From contig CAMDGB010000021.1 in NCBI GenBank assembly GCA_945897915.1, forward strand, positions 1 to 39,186: 39,186 nt of DNA, in the 5' to 3' direction. Positions 8,028-16,224 of the stretch are shown piece by piece (within the stretch, counting starts at the first letter, position 1; each line of letters starts with the position of its first letter). The stretch is from Chryseobacterium gleum (GTDB lineage: Bacteria > Bacteroidota > Bacteroidia > Flavobacteriales > Flavobacteriaceae). The position numbers were made by a program, and so were the translations under genes. The notes under the pieces are model-generated. The model was not told where the DNA came from. It saw nothing but the letters and a program-made list of their open reading frames with translations, and made no database searches.

Positions 8028-8579
8028 TTAGGACTGCTTGGCACCAGACTTTTTTCTAATATCAATTTTGAGTTGGTCTTCGGCTACATCAATTAGGGTG
8101 TTTAGGGCTTTTATTTTAAGCTCTGCTTCTTTTAAAGCTTGTAGTAATGCTTCTTTTTCTATATGTTTTTTTGTTTTTTTATCTTTAGCCAAAACAGAAG
8201 GTTTTTCAATACAAATTTCGACTTTTTCTGTTTTATATTGTGCTATCCAACTACGAATTATTTTTTCCGTTTTAATATTGTGAGCTATTTTTGCTTCTTT
8301 AACAGTTAACCTACCTTGTTCTATAGCGGCAACCACAGTACGCTTCAAAAGCGAATTATACGTTCTACGCTTCATGTTTTCTTTGTAGTCTTGTGAGCCG
8401 TAATTACGCATCCAACTATCCAAAGTAGGAACACTTAAACCATAAGTTTGAATTGCCTCTTTTCGGGGTAACCCTTTTTCAATTTCTGAAACAACTTTTA
8501 AAATTAATCGCTTATCAAAACGACTTTGCTTGTTCTTACGAACCGCATAAATTACTTCTTTTTGATTTTGCATATACAC
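8028..8579 (-). CDS. IS3-family OrfA with -1 frameshift site
   Basis: 183 residues. Two helix-turn-helix units (FDKRLILKVVSEIEKGLPRK and the following AIQTYGLSVPTLDSWMRNY; then TVKEAKIAHNIKTEKIIRSW) bind the IS ends in this family. A C-terminal leucine-zipper-like helix (KKHIEKEALLQALKEAELKI) supports oligomerisation. Near the 3' end, at 8055-8049 on the minus strand, lies the heptamer A-AAA-AAG in the orfA frame. A -1 slip there enters the orfB frame, which is open through to the orfB ATG. Confidence 0.88.
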   Translation of the reverse strand: MYMQNQKEVIYAVRKNKQSRFDKRLILKVVSEIEKGLPRKEAIQTYGLSVPTLDSWMRNYGSQDYKENMKRRTYNSLLKRTVVAAIEQGRLTVKEAKIAHNIKTEKIIRSWIAQYKTEKVEICIEKPSVLAKDKKTKKHIEKEALLQALKEAELKIKALNTLIDVAEDQLKIDIRKKSGAKQS

Positions 8580-8656
8580 TGTTTTTATGTATAGCTATTT
8601 TAGGACAAGACATGCAATTTAATTATAATTTTTAAAACTGATTGAATGTATTTTTT

Positions 8657-8690
8657 TGTCGATTTTGGACAATTATGTCAATTTTGGACA
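8657..8690 (+). promoter_or_regulatory. Two operator-like repeats upstream of phage-like module
   Basis: TGTCGATTTTGGACA (8657-8671) and TGTCAATTTTGGACA (8676-8690) are direct repeats with a 19-bp period. Each is itself an interrupted palindrome, TGTC-N7-GACA. They lie about 130 nt upstream of the gene at 8822, just before a TTGAC (8703-8707) and a TAAACTTTGC (8731-8740) that approximate a Bacteroidetes promoter. I infer a binding site for a dimeric regulator; the regulator is not identified. Confidence 0.5.
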
Positions 8691-8821
8691 TATGGTACAC
8701 TCTTGACTTTTTCTTTAGTGAAATGCTTTGTAAACTTTGCTTTAATCATTCAAAATGTGGTTGCAACTGATTGAAAGAATGAAGGAGATTTTAAATGAAT
8801 GTTTAACAAAATTTTGAATTT

Positions 8822-9580
8822 ATGGCTAGACAGAAAGGCATAATTAAACTAAAAGGTACTATCGGTGATATTACTTTTTACAAAACGCAAGACGGGCACT
8901 TGGCAAGAGAAAAAGGTGGAATTGACGCGAGCAGAATTGCGAGTGATCCTGCGTTTCAAAGAACTCGAGAGAATGGCTCCGAGTTTGGTAGAGCTGGAAA
9001 GGCAGGAAAAATGCTTAGAACCGCTTTACGACCGTTGCTTTTAAATTCTGCTGATGGTAGAATGGTGAGTCGATTGACGCAGGCTATGATGAAGGTGATT
9101 CAAGCGGATTTGGTGAGTGTTCGTGGTTTGCGAAACGTTATTGATGGCGAAGCTGAATTGTTATTTGGTTTTGAATTCAATATTCGTGGTAAGCTTGGTA
9201 CAACTTTGTTTGCTCCGTTTGTGGCAACTATTGACCGTGTGGCAGGTGAAATTACTGTGGATTTGGCATCATTTATTCCAGCGAATATGATAGCTGCACC
9301 AAGTGGAACTACTCACTACAAAATCATTTCTGGAGGAGCTGAGATTGATTTTGAAGCTGAAACGTATGTGGTTGCTACTTCTGAAACGGCAATTTTGCCT
9401 TGGAATGGAACAGCTACTGCTCCAATTAACCAGGTAAATACTGTTACACCTGCAAGTACAAAACCCTTGTTTTTGGCTTTAGGTGTTGAATTCTATCAAG
9501 AGATAAATGGACAAATGTACCCATTGAAAAATGGTGCTTTTAACCCATTATCGATTGCGAAAGTAGATAGTGGTGTGTAA
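8822..9580 (+). CDS. Conserved Bacteroidetes protein of phage-like module
   Basis: 252 residues with no signal peptide. The N-terminus is highly basic (MARQKGIIKLKGTIGDITFY, then KTQDGHLAREKGG) and is followed by AFQRTRENGSEFGRAGKAGK. I recognise this opening from multi-copy hypothetical proteins in Flavobacteriaceae that precede DUF5675 genes. The C-terminal half alternates beta segments (TTLFAPFVATIDRVAGEITV, FLALGVEFYQEINGQMYPL). GC content is higher than in most neighbours, which hints at horizontal origin. A structural role in a phage-derived particle is possible but unproven. Confidence 0.6.
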   Translation: MARQKGIIKLKGTIGDITFYKTQDGHLAREKGGIDASRIASDPAFQRTRENGSEFGRAGKAGKMLRTALRPLLLNSADGRMVSRLTQAMMKVIQADLVSVRGLRNVIDGEAELLFGFEFNIRGKLGTTLFAPFVATIDRVAGEITVDLASFIPANMIAAPSGTTHYKIISGGAEIDFEAETYVVATSETAILPWNGTATAPINQVNTVTPASTKPLFLALGVEFYQEINGQMYPLKNGAFNPLSIAKVDSGV

Positions 9581-9618
9581 GATTAGTCGAAAGTGAAAAG
9601 CCGAAAGTCTTAAAACTT

Positions 9619-10023
9619 ATGAAACTAGAATTAACTAGAACTTATTTCCCTGAAGGAACCAATGGTAAACTCGAATGCGAAGGTAAATTAATTTGCAATA
9701 CAATTGAATTGCCATGGAAGATGAACGAAACTAAGGTTTCCTGTGTTCCGGAAGGGAAGTATTTTATAAGAAAGCGATACAGTGCAAAACACAAATGGCA
9801 TTTGGAATTGGTGGATGTGCCGAATCGAAAGTTTATTCTTTTTCATCCTGCTAATAATTCACAAAAGGAATTGCAAGGTTGTATTGCTCCAGTTACTAAA
9901 CTTTCTGGACCTGGTTTAGGTTTAATGTCAAGAAAGGCATTTGTGAAGTTAAAAACATTAGTTTACAATGCATTAGACAAAAAAGAACGTGTTGAAATAC
10001 GAATTAGATCTTTTACAAGATGA
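9619..10023 (+). CDS. DUF5675 family protein
   Basis: 134 residues matching the DUF5675 pattern: an opening ELTRTYFPEGTNGKLECEG, a central CIELPW-like segment (CNTIELPWKMNET), CVPEGKYFIRKRYSAKHKWH and FILFHPANNSQKELQGCIAPV with the conserved HPAN...LxGCIAPG signature. The H and C of this signature resemble an L,D-transpeptidase-like layout, and the family is often seen beside holins in phage-derived loci. A cell-wall role is therefore an inference. It is 38 nt downstream of the 8822 gene and 15 nt upstream of the holin-like gene. Confidence 0.75.
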   Translation: MKLELTRTYFPEGTNGKLECEGKLICNTIELPWKMNETKVSCVPEGKYFIRKRYSAKHKWHLELVDVPNRKFILFHPANNSQKELQGCIAPVTKLSGPGLGLMSRKAFVKLKTLVYNALDKKERVEIRIRSFTR

Positions 10024-10038
10024 CAAAAAAAGGAAATT

Positions 10039-10254
10039 ATGAAAAAAATCATTACTAGAGCTAAAGCTCCTACTCCAAAGTTTTTTAAAGTGCTTCGAAC
10101 TGTTGGGTTGGCATTAGCTGCCGTTGGTGGCACTATTTTAGCTGCTCCAATTGTTTTACCTGCTATAATAACTACAATTGGTGGTTATGTTGCGGTAGCT
10201 GGAAGCGTTTTATCGGCTGCAAGTCAGCTTACTACTACTAATGACAGCCAATAG
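10039..10254 (+). CDS. Small holin-like membrane protein
   Basis: 71 residues. A basic N-terminus (KKIITRAKAPTPKFFKVLR) leads into two adjacent hydrophobic segments rich in Ala/Gly/Val (TVGLALAAVGGTILAAPIVL and AIITTIGGYVAVAGSVLSAA). Its position directly after DUF5675 and overlap with another small membrane protein suggest holin/antiholin roles in lysis or membrane passage. This is inferred from size, topology and context only. Confidence 0.6.
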   Translation: MKKIITRAKAPTPKFFKVLRTVGLALAAVGGTILAAPIVLPAIITTIGGYVAVAGSVLSAASQLTTTNDSQ

Positions 10255-10417
10255 TTCAACATTAGCGGGAACCGCTGGAGGCACATTATTAAGTATAGTA
10301 CCTAATCTTTCCTCTGATGATATTGCGAAAACGGTAATCTTAGCTACTGTTGGTGCAGTTGTCAGTTTTGCGATTTCGTTACTACTTAAAAGCGTAAATA
10401 AAAAGTACAAAAAATAA
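10241..10417 (+). CDS. Small membrane protein overlapping holin-like gene
   Basis: 58 codons from an ATG at 10241, overlapping the preceding gene by 14 nt in another frame. The protein begins MTANSSTLAGTAGGTLLSIV, has a hydrophobic helix (VILATVGAVVSFAISLLL) and ends in the basic tail KSVNKKYKK. A GxxG-containing first segment plus one helix plus a basic tail is typical of holins. Translational coupling to the upstream gene is likely. A hairpin terminator follows at 10459-10487. Confidence 0.6.
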   Translation: MTANSSTLAGTAGGTLLSIVPNLSSDDIAKTVILATVGAVVSFAISLLLKSVNKKYKK

Positions 10418-10458
10418 GTTTAGCCCTAGTTGTGGTGACCTTTGGGTTAAACAAAATG

Positions 10459-10487
10459 AAAGCCAAGTCGTGAGACATGGCTTTTTT
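10459..10487 (+). terminator. Rho-independent terminator of phage-like module
   Basis: AAGCCAAGTC pairs with GACATGGCTT around a GTGA loop with one mismatch, followed by TTTTTT. It closes the plus-strand four-gene run. Confidence 0.75.
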
Positions 10488-10633
10488 GATTTAACGGTTT
10501 GTTAATTTATGAATTGGCAGATTTAGAAAAGGGTTGTTTCATTTTTTCATAATTTTTAATGAGACACAAAGCTAAAATTACAATTAAACGCACTAATTCC
10601 TATATATGCAGTTACATTAAGCCATTATTTGAT

Positions 10634-13294
10634 TTAAAATCTTAATTCCATTTTTAAAAGCACATATCTTGGCATTAGTCTGTGTTCAGTTTGTGAAATA
10701 TTGATATCGGAAATACTATAATTTCTAAAAGTTTCAACGTTTAAAAGATTATTGCCTGACAAGAAAAAAGTAAGTTTATTTTCTTTAACAACATAACGTG
10801 CTTCTATATCTAAGAAATAATATTGATTGTTGTTTTTATCTAAGTTCCCAAAAAAGTAACGCTCTGATTGCATTTGAATATTAAATGTGTTACTAAACAT
10901 AAAAGATAAATCTAAAAACGTCATATTATTTGTAAAATTGTTTTTTATAGTAGTTTCCACTTGATTATAATTCCATTTTGAACCAATATGATAATTGAAA
11001 AATCTCCTAAAACCAGTACGCAACTCAAAACCATAATCCGCATTAAGATTTTTAACTTCTCGAAGATTGGAGTTATTTACAATATTTTTAAAATTTGTTT
11101 TGGATGCTCCTAAATTGACTTTAAAATTCGATTTTATAGGTTTAAAATAATGGTCAATATTTGAAGAAATAGATAAAAACTCGCGGTCTTTTATGATGAT
11201 TTTCTCTGATTGTGAATAATTTTGAGTAACGATGGAGTTTGTACTAAAAAAATCATTATTCTTGGTATAGAAAATAAACGTATTTGCAAAAAACTTATCG
11301 CCCCAGCTGCCATAAGTATAATTTAAAATGGCACTTGATGAATTTAACTGATTAAAAGCTTCTAAACCTTTTGAAAAGGAACGAAAACCCGTCTGCACAA
11401 AACCGGAAAATACGTCTAAAACTCCTGCATTTGTTGTGTTAAAAGAATAGGAAGTTAAGATTTTATTTTTGTCGTTAATTTTCCAATCCAGACCAATTTT
11501 TGGCATAATGAAAAATGGATTTTGATTGGATTTTATGTTAAAATTTTCTAATTTATTAATCAATTGATGCGCATCTGACTGGGTCAATAAAGTGAATTTC
11601 CCTAATTTAAAACAATATTTAGCCGATAAATATAAATCGTTTGTAGTGTAAATCAAGTTGTTTTGATATTCATTTGGAAAGGACAAGCTAGTTTGATTAT
11701 CTAGTAATTGAAAACGAGTGTCTAAATTATCTATCCTCAATTGATTACCCATTTTTAGTTCTAATAAATCGCCGTTTTTCTTTTTGTCTAGTAAATGGGC
11801 TTCAACGCCAGCAAATTGCATTTTATTTTCGCTTAATTGTTTGGTATTATTGGCGTTTTCGGAAAATAAATCGGATAAAATAAATTGATTAACCGAATAA
11901 TTTTGTGGTGTTTTTTCATTAATATATCTTCCAGAAAGCAAGAATACTTTTTTTTCATTCAACTTGTTCGTATAAACAATTTTTTGGTCTAAGAGTTGGT
12001 TGGCTGCATTTAATCGTTCATTTAACAAATCGTTATTAAAAAATAAATCGCTTCTGTTTTTTTCATTTGTTTTGTTGAATTTTCCAGTATATTCAAAAGT
12101 TTTATTTTTTGATATGTCAAAAGTTAAATCTACTTTACCAAAACCTATCAATTGTTTTTTTCTTCCTACAAAATCTTCGGTATTTGCAAATGTGGTTGTG
12201 CCAACTGAAAATGATTGAAAGCTATTTCTAAAAAAATCAACTTCATCCGTATTTAAAAAGCCGAGTGTTTTTAGTTTTACTTTATTAGATAATGTAAAAA
12301 TACTATTTAAAGAAAGCATTTCGGCATTGTTTAAATTTACTCTTTTTTGTTTTAAGTTTGGTGTATCAAAACCTAAACCTAATAACGTATTTGCAGTTTG
12401 ATCATCGCCAATACTTGCGGGTTCATCAAAACGAAAAGGTCTAATTAAGTGGTTAATATCGCCAGTAGCATCTACTCCGATATTGTTAAGATTGGTTAAA
12501 AAATAATATTTGTTTTTTTTACCAAAGTTCATTAAATTACTTCTAATTTCATATCTGTTTTCAGAAACTAAACCGTAACCTGCGTTAATATTACCAAACC
12601 ATACTCGTTTTGCATCTTCTTTTAACATCAAATTTAAAGCCACTTTATTGCTATTCTCAATACCTTTTAAATGTTTGTTATTGGAATAATTTTTTAAGAG
12701 TTGCACTTGATCGATTGGCTGAACCGGCATATTTTTTGTTAAAATTTTATACCCTTTTTCAAACATATCATCACCATCAATCATTACTTTTTCAATTTCT
12801 TGATTACCTACTTTAATGGTTCCATTTGCATCAATATTAAGCCCAGGAATTTTTTTTAGTAAATCTTCAACCGTTTGTTCGTTGCCTTGTTTAAAGGAAT
12901 CTGCATTAAAAATTATTGTATCGTTTTTTATAGTTATTGGTTTTTTGGACTCAATTAATATTTCTTTTAGTTCTGTAAATTTTGTACTCAAGACAAAATT
13001 TACTAATTTAGTTTCGGATTTATCCTCAATTAATATGTCAATAATTTGTTGTTCAAAACCCATTGAAGTAGCCGTTAAAACAAATTGTCCTGTTTTTTCA
13101 ATTTTTAATGAATATTTACCTAATTCATCTGTATAAGTATAAGTTATAATTCTGCCAGTGTTATCTTTAAGAATAACACTAGCAGAGACTATTGGTACTT
13201 TATTAGTTTCAAGAATATTGCCTTTTAAAAAGCTTTGACCATATGTAGAAAATGATAAAAAAACTAAAATTAATAATAGTGTTAATTTTCCCAT
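10634..13294 (-). CDS. TonB-dependent receptor-like outer membrane protein
   Basis: 886 residues. Signal peptide at 1-19 (ending STYG-Q). Residues 20-110 form a carboxypeptidase-regulatory-like beta domain (FLKGNILETNKVPIVSASVI). About 120-230 is a plug domain (TVEDLLKKIPGLNIDANGTI, VMIDGDDMF). The rest is a many-stranded barrel ending in ALLKMELRF-type strands (VLLKMELRF), so it likely lies in the outer membrane. This is the 'outer membrane beta-barrel family' layout often paired with GLPGLI proteins rather than with SusD. It overlaps the GLPGLI gene by 13 nt, so the two are cotranslated. The substrate is unknown; the small secreted peptide upstream is one candidate. Confidence 0.85.
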   Translation of the reverse strand: MGKLTLLLILVFLSFSTYGQSFLKGNILETNKVPIVSASVILKDNTGRIITYTYTDELGKYSLKIEKTGQFVLTATSMGFEQQIIDILIEDKSETKLVNFVLSTKFTELKEILIESKKPITIKNDTIIFNADSFKQGNEQTVEDLLKKIPGLNIDANGTIKVGNQEIEKVMIDGDDMFEKGYKILTKNMPVQPIDQVQLLKNYSNNKHLKGIENSNKVALNLMLKEDAKRVWFGNINAGYGLVSENRYEIRSNLMNFGKKNKYYFLTNLNNIGVDATGDINHLIRPFRFDEPASIGDDQTANTLLGLGFDTPNLKQKRVNLNNAEMLSLNSIFTLSNKVKLKTLGFLNTDEVDFFRNSFQSFSVGTTTFANTEDFVGRKKQLIGFGKVDLTFDISKNKTFEYTGKFNKTNEKNRSDLFFNNDLLNERLNAANQLLDQKIVYTNKLNEKKVFLLSGRYINEKTPQNYSVNQFILSDLFSENANNTKQLSENKMQFAGVEAHLLDKKKNGDLLELKMGNQLRIDNLDTRFQLLDNQTSLSFPNEYQNNLIYTTNDLYLSAKYCFKLGKFTLLTQSDAHQLINKLENFNIKSNQNPFFIMPKIGLDWKINDKNKILTSYSFNTTNAGVLDVFSGFVQTGFRSFSKGLEAFNQLNSSSAILNYTYGSWGDKFFANTFIFYTKNNDFFSTNSIVTQNYSQSEKIIIKDREFLSISSNIDHYFKPIKSNFKVNLGASKTNFKNIVNNSNLREVKNLNADYGFELRTGFRRFFNYHIGSKWNYNQVETTIKNNFTNNMTFLDLSFMFSNTFNIQMQSERYFFGNLDKNNNQYYFLDIEARYVVKENKLTFFLSGNNLLNVETFRNYSISDINISQTEHRLMPRYVLLKMELRF

Positions 13295-14055
13295 TCAAAT
13301 TCTTTTTCAATACCTGTTCTATTTAGCTTAATATTTGAAACAGAAACACCTTGTGGCATCCTACTTTGAGTTCTAGCCATCTGCTCTTTAATTTCATTTT
13401 CTCTATCGATGATTATTGTTTCATAACTTATTAAAGGTAAATTATCATTCTTATCAAAAATTACGTCTTTGTTCTGAATAAAATTTATTTTTTGAACACG
13501 CCACGAATGTTGATTGTCATCATTTGTATTATATAGTTCTAATATCAAACCCGGAAGTCCTTTAAATTTCCATGGGCCAAATGGGATATTTAACTCTTCA
13601 GAATACCATGCTGTAATTTCTGAACCTCTGAAATTAGTTGTAGCTTTTTTACATAAGAATTCTCCAATTTTTTTGGTTTCTTTTTCTAATACACTCCAAG
13701 AATAATTTGGCAAGCTGTCTTTTACTAGCACTTTAATACTTTTATTATTATTTGTAAAGTGAATTATTTGATCGTCTTTATTTAAAAAATATTTAGTAGC
13801 GTCTAGTTTTATTTTTTTTTGACTAATTGTTATTTTATTGTTCAAAGGGTCTTCCTCTATAATTTTAACATTTTCTTCATTTTCAATTAACAGAGAATCA
13901 ATTAAATAAATAGCTTTACTATTCAATGCTAATAATGTTTCTTTATTAGTTATGTTTCCTTTAACAGCTTCGTATTGAACTATTACTATTTTATTTTGCG
14001 TATATGATATTTGGTAAAAAAAGAATACTAAGATTAAAGCTTTAATTTTATACAT
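13282..14055 (-). CDS. GLPGLI family protein
   Basis: 257 residues with a signal peptide (MYKIKALILVFFFYQISYTQ). It carries the diagnostic motif GPWKFKGLPGLILELYN at about residues 162-178, preceded by ITAWYSEELNIPFGPW, as in TIGR01200. The family occurs only in Bacteroidetes, is thought to be periplasmic or secreted, and has no established activity; it commonly neighbours TonB-dependent receptors. Here it is the second gene of a three-gene minus-strand run, 71 nt after the small peptide gene and overlapping the receptor gene. Confidence 0.92.
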   Translation of the reverse strand: MYKIKALILVFFFYQISYTQNKIVIVQYEAVKGNITNKETLLALNSKAIYLIDSLLIENEENVKIIEEDPLNNKITISQKKIKLDATKYFLNKDDQIIHFTNNNKSIKVLVKDSLPNYSWSVLEKETKKIGEFLCKKATTNFRGSEITAWYSEELNIPFGPWKFKGLPGLILELYNTNDDNQHSWRVQKINFIQNKDVIFDKNDNLPLISYETIIIDRENEIKEQMARTQSRMPQGVSVSNIKLNRTGIEKEFEWEN

Positions 14056-14126
14056 TATGATTAGTTTATTAAATTAAATAAGCATAGACAAATTAAATTT
14101 TCAATCTATGCCTATTTTTAAATTAA

Positions 14127-14381
14127 TTATACAATTGCGTTTAAATAAGCAACATGTTTTTTAGCTTTATCTATACAATTAGAAAGTGATGTTGCAGTTG
14201 TTGAATAATTAGTATCATAACTATATGATGATCCATCTGGATACGTAACTATAGTTGTGATTGTATAAAAACAATTGTCTTCTACTTCTTTCATTTCATA
14301 TGATTTGAAATCACTAGAGTTATTAGCAAAAGCAAACGAACCGATTAGCATAAATGCTAAAGATAAAAATAATTTTTTCAT
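14127..14381 (-). CDS. Small secreted peptide ahead of GLPGLI/receptor operon
   Basis: 84 residues. Signal peptide at 1-19 (MKKLFLSLAFMLIGSFAFA-N). The mature part of about 65 residues is polar and beta-rich (CFYTITTIVTYPDGSSYSYD, TNYSTTATSLSNCIDKAKKH) with two cysteines that could form one disulfide. It is the first gene of the run that continues with the GLPGLI protein and receptor. I do not know the family. A secreted signal, ligand or bacteriocin-like precursor is possible but not shown. Confidence 0.65.
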   Translation of the reverse strand: MKKLFLSLAFMLIGSFAFANNSSDFKSYEMKEVEDNCFYTITTIVTYPDGSSYSYDTNYSTTATSLSNCIDKAKKHVAYLNAIV

Positions 14382-14865
14382 ACTTTTAAAATATTTTGCT
14401 TGAATCTTTGCAAGAGCTTCTGGCTCCCTTTGAGGCAGTCAAAGATTTTCTGCTGTTGTTTTCCACTATGGATTTCTGCCTGATACAAGTAAATTATTTC
14501 TTTTGTTTGGTGTTATTCCTTTTTTATAAAAAACCACTCCGTTGGCTGAACTTTGAAATTTTACACGAACTTTTGTAATAAGATTACTTGTAACTTATTT
14601 ATTTGGGAAACTTTCTGACTAGTATTTTACTTTGTTGTCAAGACAAGCCAAAATTTCATTTTTCTTACTATTTAATATATTCAATTCAATGCTTAATTTT
14701 TTTTTTCAAACTTAACTTATGCATTACTATTATTATTTACGTATTTACACTTAATTTTCAGGTGTATTATTACTCATACATTTTTATTTATTTGATTCAA
14801 TTTTACCGTAAAATAATATTGATAATTTTTTTTTATTTTTAATTAACCCTCTGCAAAGGATTAGG
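14382..14865. other. Intergenic region with leader hairpin; no gene seen
   Basis: About 480 bp without a convincing gene; plus-strand frames here are hydrophobic because the DNA is T-rich. Upstream of the small peptide gene, AATCTTTG (14403-14410) and CAAAGATT (14440-14447) can form an 8-bp stem in the minus-strand leader around a relatively GC-rich loop. The rest (14600-14860) is AT-rich and featureless. Confidence 0.4.
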
Positions 14866-15288
14866 TTATTTTAACCTATACCTTAATAAAATAGCGCTTC
14901 TAATTTCATTGATGAAATGAATATTTTTGTTGAAATTGTTTTCATTTTCTTGCAGAAGTTTTAGTGCTTGGACATTTTTTAAGTGCTGCTCGTGTTCTCG
15001 CATTACTCTAGTAACTTTTGGATTGAACTCATTTTTAAACTCATAAATTGAAATAAATGGTATAACAGAACCTTTTAGATATTGGTGCCAGAACTTGGAT
15101 TTCCATAAACTCATGGCTATCCAATACACGTTTTCTTTTTGTTCTTCCGTTTGGAAGACCAAAACAAAGCTGTTGGTAAAAGGTTCGTTTTGAGGTTTGC
15201 CGCTGTTTTGTCCTTTGTTTAATACGAAAAAATGCGGGTTCGCATACTGTGTGTTCGGTTTGTGGGTTTTGATAAAAATAGTGTCCAT
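14866..15288 (-). CDS. Uncharacterised conserved protein (DUF6943-like)
   Basis: 140 residues, no signal peptide. Conserved-looking blocks: FIKTHKPNTQYANPHFFVLN, FTNSFVLVFQTEEQKENVYW, SLWKSKFWHQYLKGSVIPFI and ISIYEFKNEFNPK. I associate this with DUF6943, an uncharacterised Bacteroidetes family, but only from memory. It directly abuts the right palindromic element (15378-16448), with the gene reading away from it. The left copy of that element has no such gene. The overlapping frame at 15041-15295 is a shadow. Confidence 0.6.
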   Translation of the reverse strand: MDTIFIKTHKPNTQYANPHFFVLNKGQNSGKPQNEPFTNSFVLVFQTEEQKENVYWIAMSLWKSKFWHQYLKGSVIPFISIYEFKNEFNPKVTRVMREHEQHLKNVQALKLLQENENNFNKNIHFINEIRSAILLRYRLK

Positions 15289-15428
15289 AATACAAGGATT
15301 TAAAAGGTTAACTTTCTTCGTCTTCCTGTATCGGTTGCTAAAATCGTGAATTGTTGTCGAGGTGCCTCACACATTTTTGCAAAAGAAAAAAGGAAAAAAA
15401 AGAAAGCCGTCTTGCCTTGTGGAGGGTA

Positions 15429-15562
15429 TCAAAAAAGCAAGTTTTTCGGATAAAATACTACCCTTATGAGTGAATAGTAATTGATGATAAGTGAATTGTC
15501 AAACAGTAAATGTGAGGGTGGAGATTTTATCCGGAACCGAAGGCTTGAACTTGCTTTTTTGA
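15429..15562. other. Nested long hairpin in right element
   Basis: TCAAAAAAGCAAGTT (15429-15443) pairs perfectly with AACTTGCTTTTTTGA (15548-15562). Inside it, GGATAAAAT (15448-15456) pairs with ATTTTATCC (15524-15532), and CCCT (15461-15464) with AGGG (15515-15518). The loop is a simple-sequence stretch. The left copy keeps the inner arms' TTTTATCC side but has lost part of the outer pairing. Confidence 0.65.
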
Positions 15563-15757
15563 CTACCTGGAACAAATATTTGCCTTCTTTTTTATCCTTT
15601 TTTTTGTGAAAATGTTTCTTTTTTTTGGTTAAAGGTTAAAGGTGTTGGGTTAAAGGTTGTGGTTTTCTGATGGATTTCGGGAACAAGGGTGTGGTTTTTT
15701 TAGGGATAAGGGATAAGAAAAGGGATATGTTGGTATTCATTTGGAAACTGAAAAAAA

Positions 15758-16092
15758 AAGCACACTCTTGTTGGGGTTTTGATTTTTGAGGATGCTTGAA
15801 TGTCTGTTGAAAGACCTTGTGTTTAGTTTGCAGTTTAAGTCTGATGAAAATGGGAAGCATCTTCAAAAAACAATGCATTACTACCTAGTGCGATGTGGCA
15901 GTAGCGGAACAAGGGTGTGATTCTATTTAGTGATTAGTAACTAGTGATTAGTGAATAGTCTTTATGATTTTGAAAAGCACACTCTTGTTGGGGTTTTGAT
16001 TTTTGAGGATGCTTGAAAGTGTTCAGTATTCAGTTTTTAGTGTTCAGTAAAGTACGTGAACTGAAAATGGGAAGCATCTTCAAAAAACAATG
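15758..16092. repeat. Tandem copies of a stem-loop unit
   Basis: A 43-bp stretch starting AAGCACACTCTTGTTGGGGT is identical at 15758-15800 and 15975-16017. A 31-bp stretch starting TGAAAATGGGAAGCATCTTC is identical at 15845-15875 and 16062-16092. Within each unit, TTTTTGAGGATGCTT and AAGCATCTTCAAAAA pair with a single G-T, while the loop sequence differs between units. Confidence 0.75.
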
Positions 16093-16152
16093 AAAATTAG
16101 GTCAGCGGTAGCGTACTGATTCTTGGGCGGGTGCGGCTGGGTGCGGATATTT

Positions 16153-16224
16153 TACATAATAACTGTTATAACTGCCGCTGGTGTTGTGTTGGGAGAGAAA
16201 AGGCATTATAACACTTATTATGTA
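16153..16224. other. Conserved 19-bp inverted pair inside right element
   Basis: TACATAATAACTGTTATAA (16153-16171) and TTATAACACTTATTATGTA (16206-16224), reverse complements but for one base. It matches the pair at 5801-5872 in the left copy; the single mismatch is at the same position. Confidence 0.7.

Larger units (their letters stand above)
7041..8612 (-). mobile_element. IS3-family insertion sequence, complete
   Basis: A 1572-bp element with imperfect terminal inverted repeats. The left end TGACCCGTCCTAAAATAACT aligns with the reverse complement of the right end, TGTCTTGTCCTAAAATAGCT, and both continue with ATACA (4 mismatches in 25). It is flanked by a 3-bp direct repeat TGC (7038-7040 and 8613-8615), as expected of an IS3 target duplication. 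It carries two overlapping-frame genes, orfA (8028-8579) and orfB (7123-8025). Intact ends and frames suggest recent insertion. Confidence 0.9.

Noticed and set aside
8657..8690. Short CRISPR-like array
   Set aside because: Only two 15-bp repeats with a 4-bp gap and internal dyad symmetry, which fits operators.
12000..13136. Plus-strand frames opposite the TonB-dependent receptor
   Set aside because: Antisense shadows of a strongly supported gene.
14396..14842. Two plus-strand hydrophobic frames (14396-14578, 14603-14842)
   Set aside because: Poly-T DNA makes Phe/Leu/Tyr runs in any frame; no start signal or family pattern.
15041..15295. 84-residue frame overlapping the DUF6943-like gene
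   Set aside because: Alternative frame of a better-supported gene, rich in Arg/Lys/Gln/Cys from its coding bias.
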